A stretch of 64,000 nt of DNA from Bdellovibrionales bacterium (GTDB lineage Bacteria; Bdellovibrionota; Bdellovibrionia; Bdellovibrionales; Bdellovibrionaceae). Location: positions 186,001 through 250,000 of the forward strand of contig JAFEAQ010000011.1 in NCBI GenBank assembly GCA_018266295.1. Direction: 5' to 3'. Shown in pieces: positions 1 through 8,311 of the stretch. Every line of letters starts with the position of its first letter. The first letter of the stretch is position 1. The position numbers and the translations under genes are program-made. The notes below the pieces were generated by a model that saw nothing but the letters and a program-made list of their open reading frames with translations, did not search any database and had not been told where the DNA came from.

Positions 1-795
1 ACGGATCACACGCTCTTGAATCGCGCGGAGGAGCTTTACCTGAATCGTGAGCGGCAATTCACCGACCTCATCCAGGAACAAAGTTCCAGAATCCGCCACC
101 TCAAAGAGACCCGCTTTATCAGTCACCGCCCCGGTGAAGGAACCTTTTTTATGACCGAACATCTCAGATTCCATCAAGTTCTCAGGAATCGCACCGCAGT
201 TGATTGTCACAAACGGCTTGTCTTTCAGTGGACCGTTGTAGTGAATCGCTTTCGCCACAACCTCTTTACCCGTACCAGATTCCCCAGTCACAAGAACGTT
301 GGTTGGCGTTTGCGACACGCGCTTTACCATATCGAAAATGGAATGCATGGCCTGAGAGTTACCGACCATGTTCTGAAAGCTGTATTCTTTAACGAGTTCC
401 TTTTTAAGAGATCTATTCTCAACTTCGAGATTGCGTGAGCGAAGAGCATTTTGAATGTTCAAACGAACTTCGTCGATCTTGAAAGGCTTCGTAATATAGT
501 CATACGCGCCCATCTTCATCGCTTCAACCGCAGTCTCTGTCGTACCGAAAGCAGTGATCATCATGAACACGATTTCTGGAGCCGTTTCTTTCACGTGCTT
601 CAAAAGCTCGATCCCTGTGACATGCGGCATTTGCAAGTCCGAGATAATCATATCAAAGCTTTTCTTCGCGAGAAGATCTTTCGCTTTCTGGCCATCCTCA
701 GCAAGAGTTACTTCATAACCCTCTTTTTTGAGCATGATCTCAAGAAACTCGCGGATTGATTCTTCATCGTCTACTACCAAGATACGGGATTTCAT
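1..795 (-). CDS. pilR: NtrC-family sigma-54 response regulator PilR (3' part cut by window edge)
   Basis: The frame is open from an ATG at 795 to base 1, giving 265 residues without a stop. It starts with a receiver domain (acidic DDE at residues 9-11, phosphoacceptor Asp53 in SDLQMP), followed by a sigma-54 AAA+ domain with Walker A GESGTGKE and the loop GSFTGA, a Ser variant of GAFTGA. The central domain is cut, so the Fis-type DNA-binding end lies outside the window. It follows pilS by 63 bp on the same strand and closes the pil operon. PilR activates pilin transcription with RpoN after phosphorylation by PilS. The PilR name rests on context; the family itself is certain. Confidence 0.9.
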   Translation of the reverse strand, partial: MKSRILVVDDEESIREFLEIMLKKEGYEVTLAEDGQKAKDLLAKKSFDMIISDLQMPHVTGIELLKHVKETAPEIVFMMITAFGTTETAVEAMKMGAYDYITKPFKIDEVRLNIQNALRSRNLEVENRSLKKELVKEYSFQNMVGNSQAMHSIFDMVKRVSQTPTNVLVTGESGTGKEVVAKAIHYNGPLKDKPFVTINCGAIPENLMESEMFGHKKGSFTGAVTDKAGLFEVADSGTLFLDEVGELPLTIQVKLLRAIQERVIR

Positions 796-858
796 GAATA
801 CTCCTAATAAAACTATTCTCACGTGTGATCGCAAGAATTTCAAAATCTTTTATTCGAT

Positions 859-2430
859 CTAAACACTTACTGCAGGAAAAAGCAGAGTGAAAGTCGTCCC
901 CACTCCCTGCTCGCTCTCGACGAAGATCTGTGCTCCGTGCCCCTCAAGAATCTTGTGAGTCACAGCCAGACCAAGGCCCGTGCCTTTGCTCTTCGTCGTA
1001 TGGAAAGGCTCAAACATGCGGCGACGAGTGGACTCACTCATACCGCAGCCGGAGTCTTTCAAAACCACTTTCCAGAATTTACCTTCGTACTTCACAGTGA
1101 CTTCAAAACGCGCCACCGGCACGCTGTCCATCGCTTGGTACGCATTGATGATGATATTTAAGAAAGCCTGTTTAAGTTTATCCCGGCGGCCAAGGATCAC
1201 GGCCTTCTCAGGAATCTCAATCTTCGTTACGACATCCTGGCGAATCGCCTTGTTTGTCTGCATATTATCCATGACTTCTTTCGTGAGGCTGACGAGATCC
1301 ACCGGGTCTGTCGGCGGCTCTTCTGGGCGAGAGTAATCAAGGAATTCCGTAATAAGATTATTTAAACGGTCAATCTCACGAAGGATGATCTTCATGAGCT
1401 TTTTATCGTCATCGTTTGACGTCGTCTGCGACAAGAGTTCGACACTGCCGCTGATCCCCGCCAGCGGATTACGGATCTCATGCGCGATGCCCGCGGCCAA
1501 GCCACCAATCGCCGCCATTTTTTCATTCTGGCGAACCGAGTATTCGAGTTGCTTTACCCGCGTCAAATCCTCGATCTGAGCGATATAAAGATCGCCTTCA
1601 ATCACCGGACTGAACACCGATGATACACTCACCTGAAGGATCTTGGTTTCTTCAGAGTTTTTCCAATAGATATCTTTCTTGTCAGTCACAGACGTCGGAA
1701 ACTCCGGCAGAAATTCAAAGATATTCGTATCTTTCAAAGTACGGCCCGCGAATATCTTTTGCGCAGACAAATTGTCCTGCAAAACCACACCCTGACGGTT
1801 AAATGTCAGCAAGCCCGACGGCATATGACCGACGATAGCTTTATTGAGTTCTTGGATCTCGCGCAAAGTAAGACCCGTCTTCGTGAGCTCAACCCCCATG
1901 AACTGCAACTGCTCACTCAAATAGCCCGAAAGACCCGCCACCGAGAAGAAGGCGATGTTATTAAGTGCTAGCAAGAACACGTAGTTCATGGCTTTCATTT
2001 CAGGGCCAAAAAGACTCGCGAGCGTAAAGAAGATACTGCTAAAGAGTGCCATTGCCAAAGCACCGCGAGATTGAAACACCAAACCGGCAAGCAGAATATT
2101 CACCAAGTGCAAAAACAGAAAGAGCGACTGATTCAGACCGCTAAATGTGATCAGCAAAGATAGAAACAACGAATCGAGAATAAAGCCGGTAAAATACAAC
2201 CAGCGACGCTCCGCCAGTTTGTCGAGGTAATGCACATAGAAAACATGGAGCCCAAGAGCCAAACAGATAATCGCATAAAATGGTGCAACCAAAGACCAAT
2301 TGATAAAGCTTTTCTGCAAAAGGAATGAAACCTGGCTGACCGCGAGAATCAACAGATAAAGACTGATCCGCGAAAACGCGACGATCAGCCTTTGATTGTA
2401 GTTTCTTTGCGAGCCAACGGCAGCAATCAT
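859..2430 (-). CDS. pilS: PilS-type membrane sensor histidine kinase
   Basis: The 523-residue protein has about six hydrophobic segments in its first 180 residues. A PAS-like segment follows (about 190-290), then a HisKA domain with His317 in AHEIRNPLAG. The catalytic ATPase domain carries NIIINAYQAM (N box), DSGCGM (G1) and GTGLGLAV (G2). This is the classic PilS layout. It lies between pilC and the pilR-like gene, so it most likely phosphorylates that regulator. In other bacteria PilS senses pilin in the inner membrane and adjusts pilA expression; no pilA gene is present in this window. Confidence 0.9.
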   Translation of the reverse strand: MIAAVGSQRNYNQRLIVAFSRISLYLLILAVSQVSFLLQKSFINWSLVAPFYAIICLALGLHVFYVHYLDKLAERRWLYFTGFILDSLFLSLLITFSGLNQSLFLFLHLVNILLAGLVFQSRGALAMALFSSIFFTLASLFGPEMKAMNYVFLLALNNIAFFSVAGLSGYLSEQLQFMGVELTKTGLTLREIQELNKAIVGHMPSGLLTFNRQGVVLQDNLSAQKIFAGRTLKDTNIFEFLPEFPTSVTDKKDIYWKNSEETKILQVSVSSVFSPVIEGDLYIAQIEDLTRVKQLEYSVRQNEKMAAIGGLAAGIAHEIRNPLAGISGSVELLSQTTSNDDDKKLMKIILREIDRLNNLITEFLDYSRPEEPPTDPVDLVSLTKEVMDNMQTNKAIRQDVVTKIEIPEKAVILGRRDKLKQAFLNIIINAYQAMDSVPVARFEVTVKYEGKFWKVVLKDSGCGMSESTRRRMFEPFHTTKSKGTGLGLAVTHKILEGHGAQIFVESEQGVGTTFTLLFPAVSV

Positions 2431-2436
2431 GAATTC

Positions 2437-3666
2437 CTATCCTGCTCCAACGATGTCGCCCATATTGAAGATTGGGAGATACATCGCAATAACGAGAACT
2501 GCGATAATGCCCCCGAGGAACACCATCATCAGCGGTTCAATCAATGAGGTCATAGCCTTCACAGATGTCTCAACTTCATCTTCATAGAAGTCCGCGATCT
2601 TACCGAGCATCACGTCCATGGTACCGGACTGCTCACCGATCGCGATCATTTGCACAACCATCTCAGGAATGACCTTCTCTTTTGCCAACGGCGCCGAGAA
2701 GCTGCGACCTTGAACAACAGAGTCTTTACTTTTAATCAAGATTCCTTCGATCACACCGTTACCCGAGGTCCGCGCGGCGATCTCAATCGCATCGATCAAA
2801 CCAACACCCGAAGACAAGAGCGTTGAAAGTGTGCGGCTCAAACGCGCAATCGCGGATTTCAAAGCCACTTCGCCGACCACCGGAACTTTCAAAACAAAAG
2901 CGTCAAAGTTCTGTTTTCCCTCTGGAGTGTCGAGGTAGTACATGATCGCATACGGAATTGCGATCGCAGAGCCAATATACATGTACCACTTCTGCACGAG
3001 TGAATTACTTAAGTTTACTACCATCTGAGTCAGCGCCGGCGGCGCCTTCCCTGCAGAGCTATAGAACTCATTAAACTTTGGAATAATGAAAACCAAGATA
3101 CCGGAGATCACGATACCGGCAACAACGAGGATCACGGCAGGATAAACCATCGCCCCCTTCACTTGGCCTTTAATTTTCTCGGACTTCTCCATGTAAATCG
3201 CCAAACGATTCAAAATGGAATCCAGAATACCGGCCTCTTCGCCGGCTTGGATCATATTCACATACAGCTTATCAAATACACCTTGAGTCCCCGCCATGGC
3301 ATCCGCAAGACGTTTCCCGTTTTCAATCGAAGACTTTACTTTACTCGAGGCATCCCGCAAAAGGCCCGGACGCAAACCTTCTGAAAGAATTTTCAATGCA
3401 TCCACAACCGGAATACCGGCATTAATCAATGTCGAAAACTGACGAGTAAAAATCTGCAGATCTTTGGTTTTTACTTTCGGCGCAAATAAACCGCCACCGC
3501 TCTTTTTCACACCAGGGCGAGCTCCGCCGCCATTGCGAGCAATGCGGAGTGGAATCAACTGCTGAGCGCGAAGGCGCACACGCGCCTCGTTCTCGTTGGC
3601 GGCTTCTAGCTCACCGTTGAGAGTCTGCCCGGCCATATTTTTGGCGGTATAAGAATAACGAGCCAT
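2437..3666 (-). CDS. pilC: Type IV pilus inner-membrane platform protein PilC
   Basis: The 409-residue protein has two GspF/PilC (T2SSF) domains, at about residues 70-195 and 275-400, with hydrophobic segments near 170-195, 220-240 and 375-400. The N-terminus (YSYTAKNMAGQTLNGELEA) and the segment FTRQFSTLINAGIPVVDAL are typical of the family. It forms the platform on which the PilB motor acts during pilus extension. It starts one base after the stop of the PilT-like gene and ends six bases before pilS, so it is clearly co-transcribed. Confidence 0.95.
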   Translation of the reverse strand: MARYSYTAKNMAGQTLNGELEAANENEARVRLRAQQLIPLRIARNGGGARPGVKKSGGGLFAPKVKTKDLQIFTRQFSTLINAGIPVVDALKILSEGLRPGLLRDASSKVKSSIENGKRLADAMAGTQGVFDKLYVNMIQAGEEAGILDSILNRLAIYMEKSEKIKGQVKGAMVYPAVILVVAGIVISGILVFIIPKFNEFYSSAGKAPPALTQMVVNLSNSLVQKWYMYIGSAIAIPYAIMYYLDTPEGKQNFDAFVLKVPVVGEVALKSAIARLSRTLSTLLSSGVGLIDAIEIAARTSGNGVIEGILIKSKDSVVQGRSFSAPLAKEKVIPEMVVQMIAIGEQSGTMDVMLGKIADFYEDEVETSVKAMTSLIEPLMMVFLGGIIAVLVIAMYLPIFNMGDIVGAG

Positions 3667-3667
3667 T

Positions 3668-4714
3668 CTAGATGCCTACCTTTTTTAAAAGTTGGTCGAG
3701 ACCATCCGGATCGTGAGTTACCAAAAAAGCCTGCTTCATGTCGATACGACGGCGTATTAATAATTGTAAAATGGATTGATTAAGACTGAGAACACCGCTG
3801 TTTTCCTGATGAGTGTGCAGAAGGTTTTCAACCGGCGAGAGCTTTCCTTGGCTCAGTGCGGATTTCACTTCAGGAGTATTCAGCATCATCTCGTAGCCGA
3901 GAATCGTTTCTTCAGCCAAAGAGGTCATAGGATGCTGAGATATTGCGAGTTTCAAATGATCGGCAAAACGCCAGAGAGAGTGAGGATTCGGAGTCTGAGA
4001 CAGGAGCTCAAGACATTTATGATAAGCACCCATGAGCGTGCTGGAAGCAATGGTCATCACAACCATTTTACCTTCATCACAAAGATCCATCGCTTGCGCG
4101 AGAATTTTTGCCGTCACTGTTTCATGAAGTACAACCACATCCGCACCTGAGAAAAAACCCGTCTCAGCAGCGTCGCTGACGGACGTGCTTTGATAAACGA
4201 ATGTGGCCTTCTCTTCAGGAATGCCGGGGAAGGCCTGCTTCGAGAAGATCGCACCATGGAATGCATGATCTTTATTCAAACGGAACAAAGTCTGCGCCAA
4301 AGTATTGGTTTTAAACGGATGCACCGGGCCCGCGAGTAAAATCAAACCTTGGCGGCGGCTGATAGTTTCCAAAAAAACCGCCGGCAGACTGAGTTCAGTT
4401 TCAAAAACATTAATAGGTTCAAAACAAAAGTGCGCTTTAAAACAGTCATGGCTCTGAAAAATACTGTAGGAAGTGCGCACACCATCTGACATCTGAGCAC
4501 AGCCCTCAAGCGCGCCTTCACGCTCTAAGCGTGCCATCTGCTCTGTTTTCAACAGCGCTTTAAGGACCTGATTCCACTCACTCAGCAAGACCGGAGAATC
4601 TCCGAGACTGACCCAGCTTTGCTGCACGCGGCACTTGGCCTCGCTGCCCAAAACCAACAGGAGCTCTTGCGATTTGCGTTTTCTTGCTTCCGCAAAGTAG
4701 TTCATAGCGGCCAT
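3668..4714 (-). CDS. pilT1: Degenerate PilT-like ATPase paralogue
   Basis: The 348-residue protein sits where pilT is expected, between pilB and pilC, and its start overlaps the pilB stop by one base (TAATG). Its length suits the PilT family. The nucleotide site is badly eroded. The Walker A region at residues 129-136 reads GPVHPFKT, keeping Lys135 but losing the two inner glycines. The Walker B region reads GADVVVLHET instead of an Asp/Gly-Glu form, and the usual TLHT histidine box reads TIAS. It is therefore likely an ATPase-dead structural or regulatory partner. Two pilT genes have been distinguished in B. bacteriovorus; calling this pilT1 is from memory and synteny. Confidence 0.65.
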   Translation of the reverse strand: MAAMNYFAEARKRKSQELLLVLGSEAKCRVQQSWVSLGDSPVLLSEWNQVLKALLKTEQMARLEREGALEGCAQMSDGVRTSYSIFQSHDCFKAHFCFEPINVFETELSLPAVFLETISRRQGLILLAGPVHPFKTNTLAQTLFRLNKDHAFHGAIFSKQAFPGIPEEKATFVYQSTSVSDAAETGFFSGADVVVLHETVTAKILAQAMDLCDEGKMVVMTIASSTLMGAYHKCLELLSQTPNPHSLWRFADHLKLAISQHPMTSLAEETILGYEMMLNTPEVKSALSQGKLSPVENLLHTHQENSGVLSLNQSILQLLIRRRIDMKQAFLVTHDPDGLDQLLKKVGI

Positions 4715-6414
4715 TAGACGTCCTTCACAGATGAATTTAAGACTTCTTCAATCGTGGTCACACCACGTTTAAGTTTTAGCAAAGCACTACGGCGAAGTGT
4801 GCGCATCCCCTGTTCACGCGCCAAGAAACGCAATTGACCGGCAGAAGCACCTTTCAAGATGGCTTCTTTTAATTTTTCGGTCATCGGCATAAGCTCGTAA
4901 ATCGCCGCACGGCCTTTGATTCCAGAGCCATTGCAAGTCGCACAACCGCGGCCTTTAAACAACTGATACTCTGGAACTTCATCTGGATGAATACCAAGGT
5001 TCACCAACGTCTGTGGCGGGACCTCGATCGGAGCTTTACAGTTCTCACAAATCTTACCGACAAGGCGCTGAGCTACGATCAAGTTCACCGTGGCGGTAAT
5101 AATGTACGGGGCCACACCCATCTCTGTCAGACGAACAATCGTCGCCGGCGCATCATTGGTATGCAGCGTACTCACAACTAAGTGACCTGTTGAAGCCGCT
5201 TTAAAACCGATCTCTGCGGTCTCAAGGTCACGCATCTCACCCACCATGACGATGTCCGGATCCTGACGAAGGAAGGACTTCAGCGCATTGGCAAAAGTCA
5301 GATCGATATCCGGATTCATCTGCACCTGATTAATTCCCTCCAAGTTAAACTCGACAGGATCCTCGGCAGTACTGATGTTTACATCCGGTTTATTTAATTC
5401 ATACAACGCAGAATAAATAGTCGTCGTCTTACCGGATCCCGTTGGACCGGTGATCAAAACCATCCCTTGCGGAAGATTGATCATATGCTTAAAGAGCTTC
5501 AGATCGTCTTCTTCGAAACCGAGCTTCGTCATATCAAGCTGCAAGTTTGATTTATCCAAAAGACGTAAAACGACTTTTTCACCAAAGAGAGTCGGCAGAA
5601 CGCTTACGCGGAAATCCATCTCTTTACCTTTATTGGTGCGGATTTTCAAACGACCATCCTGAGGACGGCGTTTCTCTGCAATATCAAGCTTCGACATAAT
5701 TTTTACACGCGAAGCAATAGCCGCCGCGGAACCAGAAGGAGGTGCCGTTGCTTCAATCAAACCACCATCGATACGGAAGCGCACACGATAGCGTTTTTCA
5801 TAAGGTTCAAAGTGAATATCAGATACACGACGTTTGATCGCATCGGCTAAGATCGCATTCACGAATTTGATAATCGGCGCATCAGTGTCACCGCCGCCGC
5901 TTTCGTCGATGATTTCCACATTCGCGGCACCAATGCCGGCGTCTTCTTCCTGACTCATCTGATTCAGCGCCTTGGAGCTGATCAAACCGCCATAGTTTTT
6001 ATCGATAGCTGCCGCGATGGCCACTTCAGTACCAACGACTGCTTGAATGCGGTGACGAGAGATGAAACGTAAATCTTCTTTAACAACAATATTCGACGGA
6101 TCGGCGAAGGCCACAACCAACGTGTTGCCGGCTTTCTGGATCGGGATCAAAGTATGTTTATCACAAATCTCACGCGGAACCAGACTCACAACACTTGCGT
6201 CGATTTCAAAAGTATTCACCTCAACACCCGGCACTTGATAATACTTTTCCAGCGCGCGAAGTATTTGATTATCTTTTAGAAAACCGAGACTGATAATGAT
6301 CTGACTCAGGCGGGCTCCGCCTGATTTCTTTTGTTCTTCGTGAGCCTGATTCAACTGATCCGGTCTTAAAAGGCCCTGCTTTACTAGAATCTCACCAATC
6401 TTAAGTGACGACAT
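4714..6414 (-). CDS. pilB: Type IV pilus extension ATPase PilB
   Basis: The 566-residue GspE/PilB-family ATPase has an N-terminal MshEN-like domain (residues 1-150). The ATPase core has Walker A GPTGSGKTT (Lys329), an Asp box, Walker B-type DPDIVMVGEMRD and a His box STLHTND. A zinc-binding tetracysteine pair (CENC and CATC) lies near residues 455-505. All catalytic elements are intact, unlike in the neighbouring PilT-like protein. It powers pilus polymerisation through PilC. No good ribosome-binding site is visible before the ATG. The 35-bp gap after the AroE-like gene suggests read-through from the ribF operon or a weak local promoter. Confidence 0.96.
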   Translation of the reverse strand: MSSLKIGEILVKQGLLRPDQLNQAHEEQKKSGGARLSQIIISLGFLKDNQILRALEKYYQVPGVEVNTFEIDASVVSLVPREICDKHTLIPIQKAGNTLVVAFADPSNIVVKEDLRFISRHRIQAVVGTEVAIAAAIDKNYGGLISSKALNQMSQEEDAGIGAANVEIIDESGGGDTDAPIIKFVNAILADAIKRRVSDIHFEPYEKRYRVRFRIDGGLIEATAPPSGSAAAIASRVKIMSKLDIAEKRRPQDGRLKIRTNKGKEMDFRVSVLPTLFGEKVVLRLLDKSNLQLDMTKLGFEEDDLKLFKHMINLPQGMVLITGPTGSGKTTTIYSALYELNKPDVNISTAEDPVEFNLEGINQVQMNPDIDLTFANALKSFLRQDPDIVMVGEMRDLETAEIGFKAASTGHLVVSTLHTNDAPATIVRLTEMGVAPYIITATVNLIVAQRLVGKICENCKAPIEVPPQTLVNLGIHPDEVPEYQLFKGRGCATCNGSGIKGRAAIYELMPMTEKLKEAILKGASAGQLRFLAREQGMRTLRRSALLKLKRGVTTIEEVLNSSVKDV

Positions 6415-6449
6415 GGAAACATTCTAGCGTGGGGTGACATTTTTTGTAA

Positions 6450-7325
6450 CTAGACGGAAGATGAGTTTTTTAACCCCTGCAAATTGTCACTGAAGCTCTC
6501 GAGATAATCTTCATGCGTGATATATTCGCTCGGAAACTGTTTCATCAGAATTTCCGCATCAATCCTAGCCTGGACCTCAAGCCCAGAGAGGATTTTAAGA
6601 TCGGCTCGCTCGGCCTCTTCCAACAAACGGTTATGGGATGTGCATTCCGAGATGTCGACGACGACTCCGCCGGTTTTCATAAAATTAAAATAAGAAAGAT
6701 CGCCGAGCACAGTACTATCGTCCTGAAGCACTAGCGTATTTAACATCAAAGACCCCGGCTCTTCCTGCACCGTCAGAGTGTGTGCCGGGACCGCATCGAT
6801 CTTCACACCAAACAAATAACGGCGTAAAAGCTCCACCTCTTGCTGAAGCTTATCTGAATCTTCGTCTACTAAACTGATATGCGAAAATCCCAAGTGAGCC
6901 ATCACCGCCGCTGCAACACGACCCATATGATTTGCCCCGATGACATAGGAATTCAAACTGATATCCAGGTCACGAAAGCGCGAGATTATAAAACCGCGCA
7001 AAGTTTCATAAGTATACAATCGCGGCCACCACTGCCCATTTTCAAGCACCAAAGAATCCGCGGTCTCAAGCCAGCGCACTGCCGTCGGCAAATGCGGAAA
7101 ATGTTCCAGCACCACCGGAGATTCCTCCGGCGCCACTCGAAGCATGAGCGCGCCTTCTTGTACGTACGGAAGCCAGGTTTTCAGATCCGTCAAAGAGCGA
7201 TCTTTCAACGCCACACACTCCGCATGCCAATGGCGGTTCTTGAAATACAAATTCATGTGCCGGCCCGACAGTGACAACTGATCACCGATCTCCAGGATCT
7301 TCCCCGTGGGCTTAGCGTCGGCCAT
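6450..7325 (-). CDS. Shikimate dehydrogenase-like Rossmann protein, divergent
   Basis: The 291-residue protein has a central nucleotide-binding-like motif around residues 127-150 (YVIGANHMGRVAAAVMAHLG, then ISLVDED), resembling the NADP domain of AroE. The glycine pattern is loose (GANHMG), and the N-terminal half lacks the shikimate-binding Ser and Lys signatures I would expect. It may be a paralogue that no longer makes shikimate. The start overlaps the 3' end of ribF by 14 bp, and pilB follows, so it belongs to the ribF-pil transcription unit. The function is unknown; the fold assignment is moderately supported. Confidence 0.5.
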   Translation of the reverse strand: MADAKPTGKILEIGDQLSLSGRHMNLYFKNRHWHAECVALKDRSLTDLKTWLPYVQEGALMLRVAPEESPVVLEHFPHLPTAVRWLETADSLVLENGQWWPRLYTYETLRGFIISRFRDLDISLNSYVIGANHMGRVAAAVMAHLGFSHISLVDEDSDKLQQEVELLRRYLFGVKIDAVPAHTLTVQEEPGSLMLNTLVLQDDSTVLGDLSYFNFMKTGGVVVDISECTSHNRLLEEAERADLKILSGLEVQARIDAEILMKQFPSEYITHEDYLESFSDNLQGLKNSSSV

Positions 7326-8268
7326 TGAAGAAATCCTTTGCCTCTTGGATGTCGCTACGGATTTGACCTAAGAGTTCTTGAATGCCCGAGAATTTCCTTT
7401 CATCGCGCAAGAACTGCAGCAGATCCACTTGAATCTCTTGGCCGTAAATATCTTCGTCAAAATCAAACAAGTGAGTTTCCGTCTTAATCGGCGGATCTTT
7501 TTCGCCGTGAAAGGTCGGATTAAAACCGATATTGGTAATCGATTGATAAGTTTTATTTCGGTAATGAGTCTGCGTAATATAAACGCCGCGACGAGGAACA
7601 AAATCCACCGTCGGAGTCACATTCGCCGTCGGTACACCGATCGTGCGACCACGGGCATCACCATGATGAACGATCCCCCGCACATAGTAATTGCGCCCCA
7701 GAAATGCATGCACCTTTTGCAAGTCGCCGAGTTTAAGCTCATCACGAATTTTTGATGAAGACACAATCAGTCCGTCTTCTTCGTGCGCGCTGACGACAAC
7801 GAGCTTAATCCCTTTTTCCTGGCAAATCTTTTCAAGGAACGCGATATCACCCTGGCGATTGGCACCGAAAGAAAAATCATAGCCCACAACCAGGGTTTTT
7901 ACTTTGAGCTTATCGATTAGATAAAATTGCACAAAATCCGAGGCCGAAAGTTTGGCAAAATTGCGAGTGAATTCCTGCTCAACCATATGGGTGATCCCCA
8001 GATGATCAAGCTGGTCGCGCTGATCGCGCTGGTCAAAAAGGCGCTGAATTTTGCGCTCAGGATAAAGAATCGTCACCGGATGCGGGTAAAAAGTAAAGAC
8101 CGTGATCGGAAGGCCTAAAGCCTTCCCCTCTTGGACCGCACGACGTAATAGCTTCTGATGGCCAAGATGAACCCCATCAAAGTTCCCAATGCTCACTACA
8201 GAGGCGCTCCAGTCTTGCGGAAGCTCCTCAACACCCTGAAAAATCTGCATAGGAGGATAATACCTCAT
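7312..8268 (-). CDS. ribF: Bifunctional riboflavin kinase / FAD synthetase
   Basis: The 318-residue protein has an N-terminal nucleotidyltransferase domain with SIGNFDGVHLGHQKLL (residues about 26-41) and a C-terminal flavokinase domain with GRTIGVPTANV and RRGVYIT. It converts riboflavin to FMN and then FAD. The start at 8268 is favoured because AAAGGAG lies five bases upstream; the next in-frame ATG (8250) has no such site. It is the first gene of the minus-strand group leading into the pil genes and is divergent from the histidine kinase gene, with only 38 bp between them. Confidence 0.95.
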   Translation of the reverse strand: MRYYPPMQIFQGVEELPQDWSASVVSIGNFDGVHLGHQKLLRRAVQEGKALGLPITVFTFYPHPVTILYPERKIQRLFDQRDQRDQLDHLGITHMVEQEFTRNFAKLSASDFVQFYLIDKLKVKTLVVGYDFSFGANRQGDIAFLEKICQEKGIKLVVVSAHEEDGLIVSSSKIRDELKLGDLQKVHAFLGRNYYVRGIVHHGDARGRTIGVPTANVTPTVDFVPRRGVYITQTHYRNKTYQSITNIGFNPTFHGEKDPPIKTETHLFDFDEDIYGQEIQVDLLQFLRDERKFSGIQELLGQIRSDIQEAKDFFNGRR

Positions 8269-8283
8269 AAGCTCCTTTAATTC

Positions 8284-8311
8284 TTGAATTTTTAGCAGAA
8301 TTTGCTATGTT
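8284..8311 (+). promoter_or_regulatory. Sigma-70-like promoter of the CHASE2 kinase operon
   Basis: A -35 hexamer TTGAAT (8284-8289) is followed by a 16-bp spacer and a -10 hexamer TATGTT (8306-8311). The first ATG of the kinase frame (8307) lies inside the -10 box, so the transcript probably begins near 8318. This would force use of the in-frame GTG at 8319. Confidence 0.45.
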
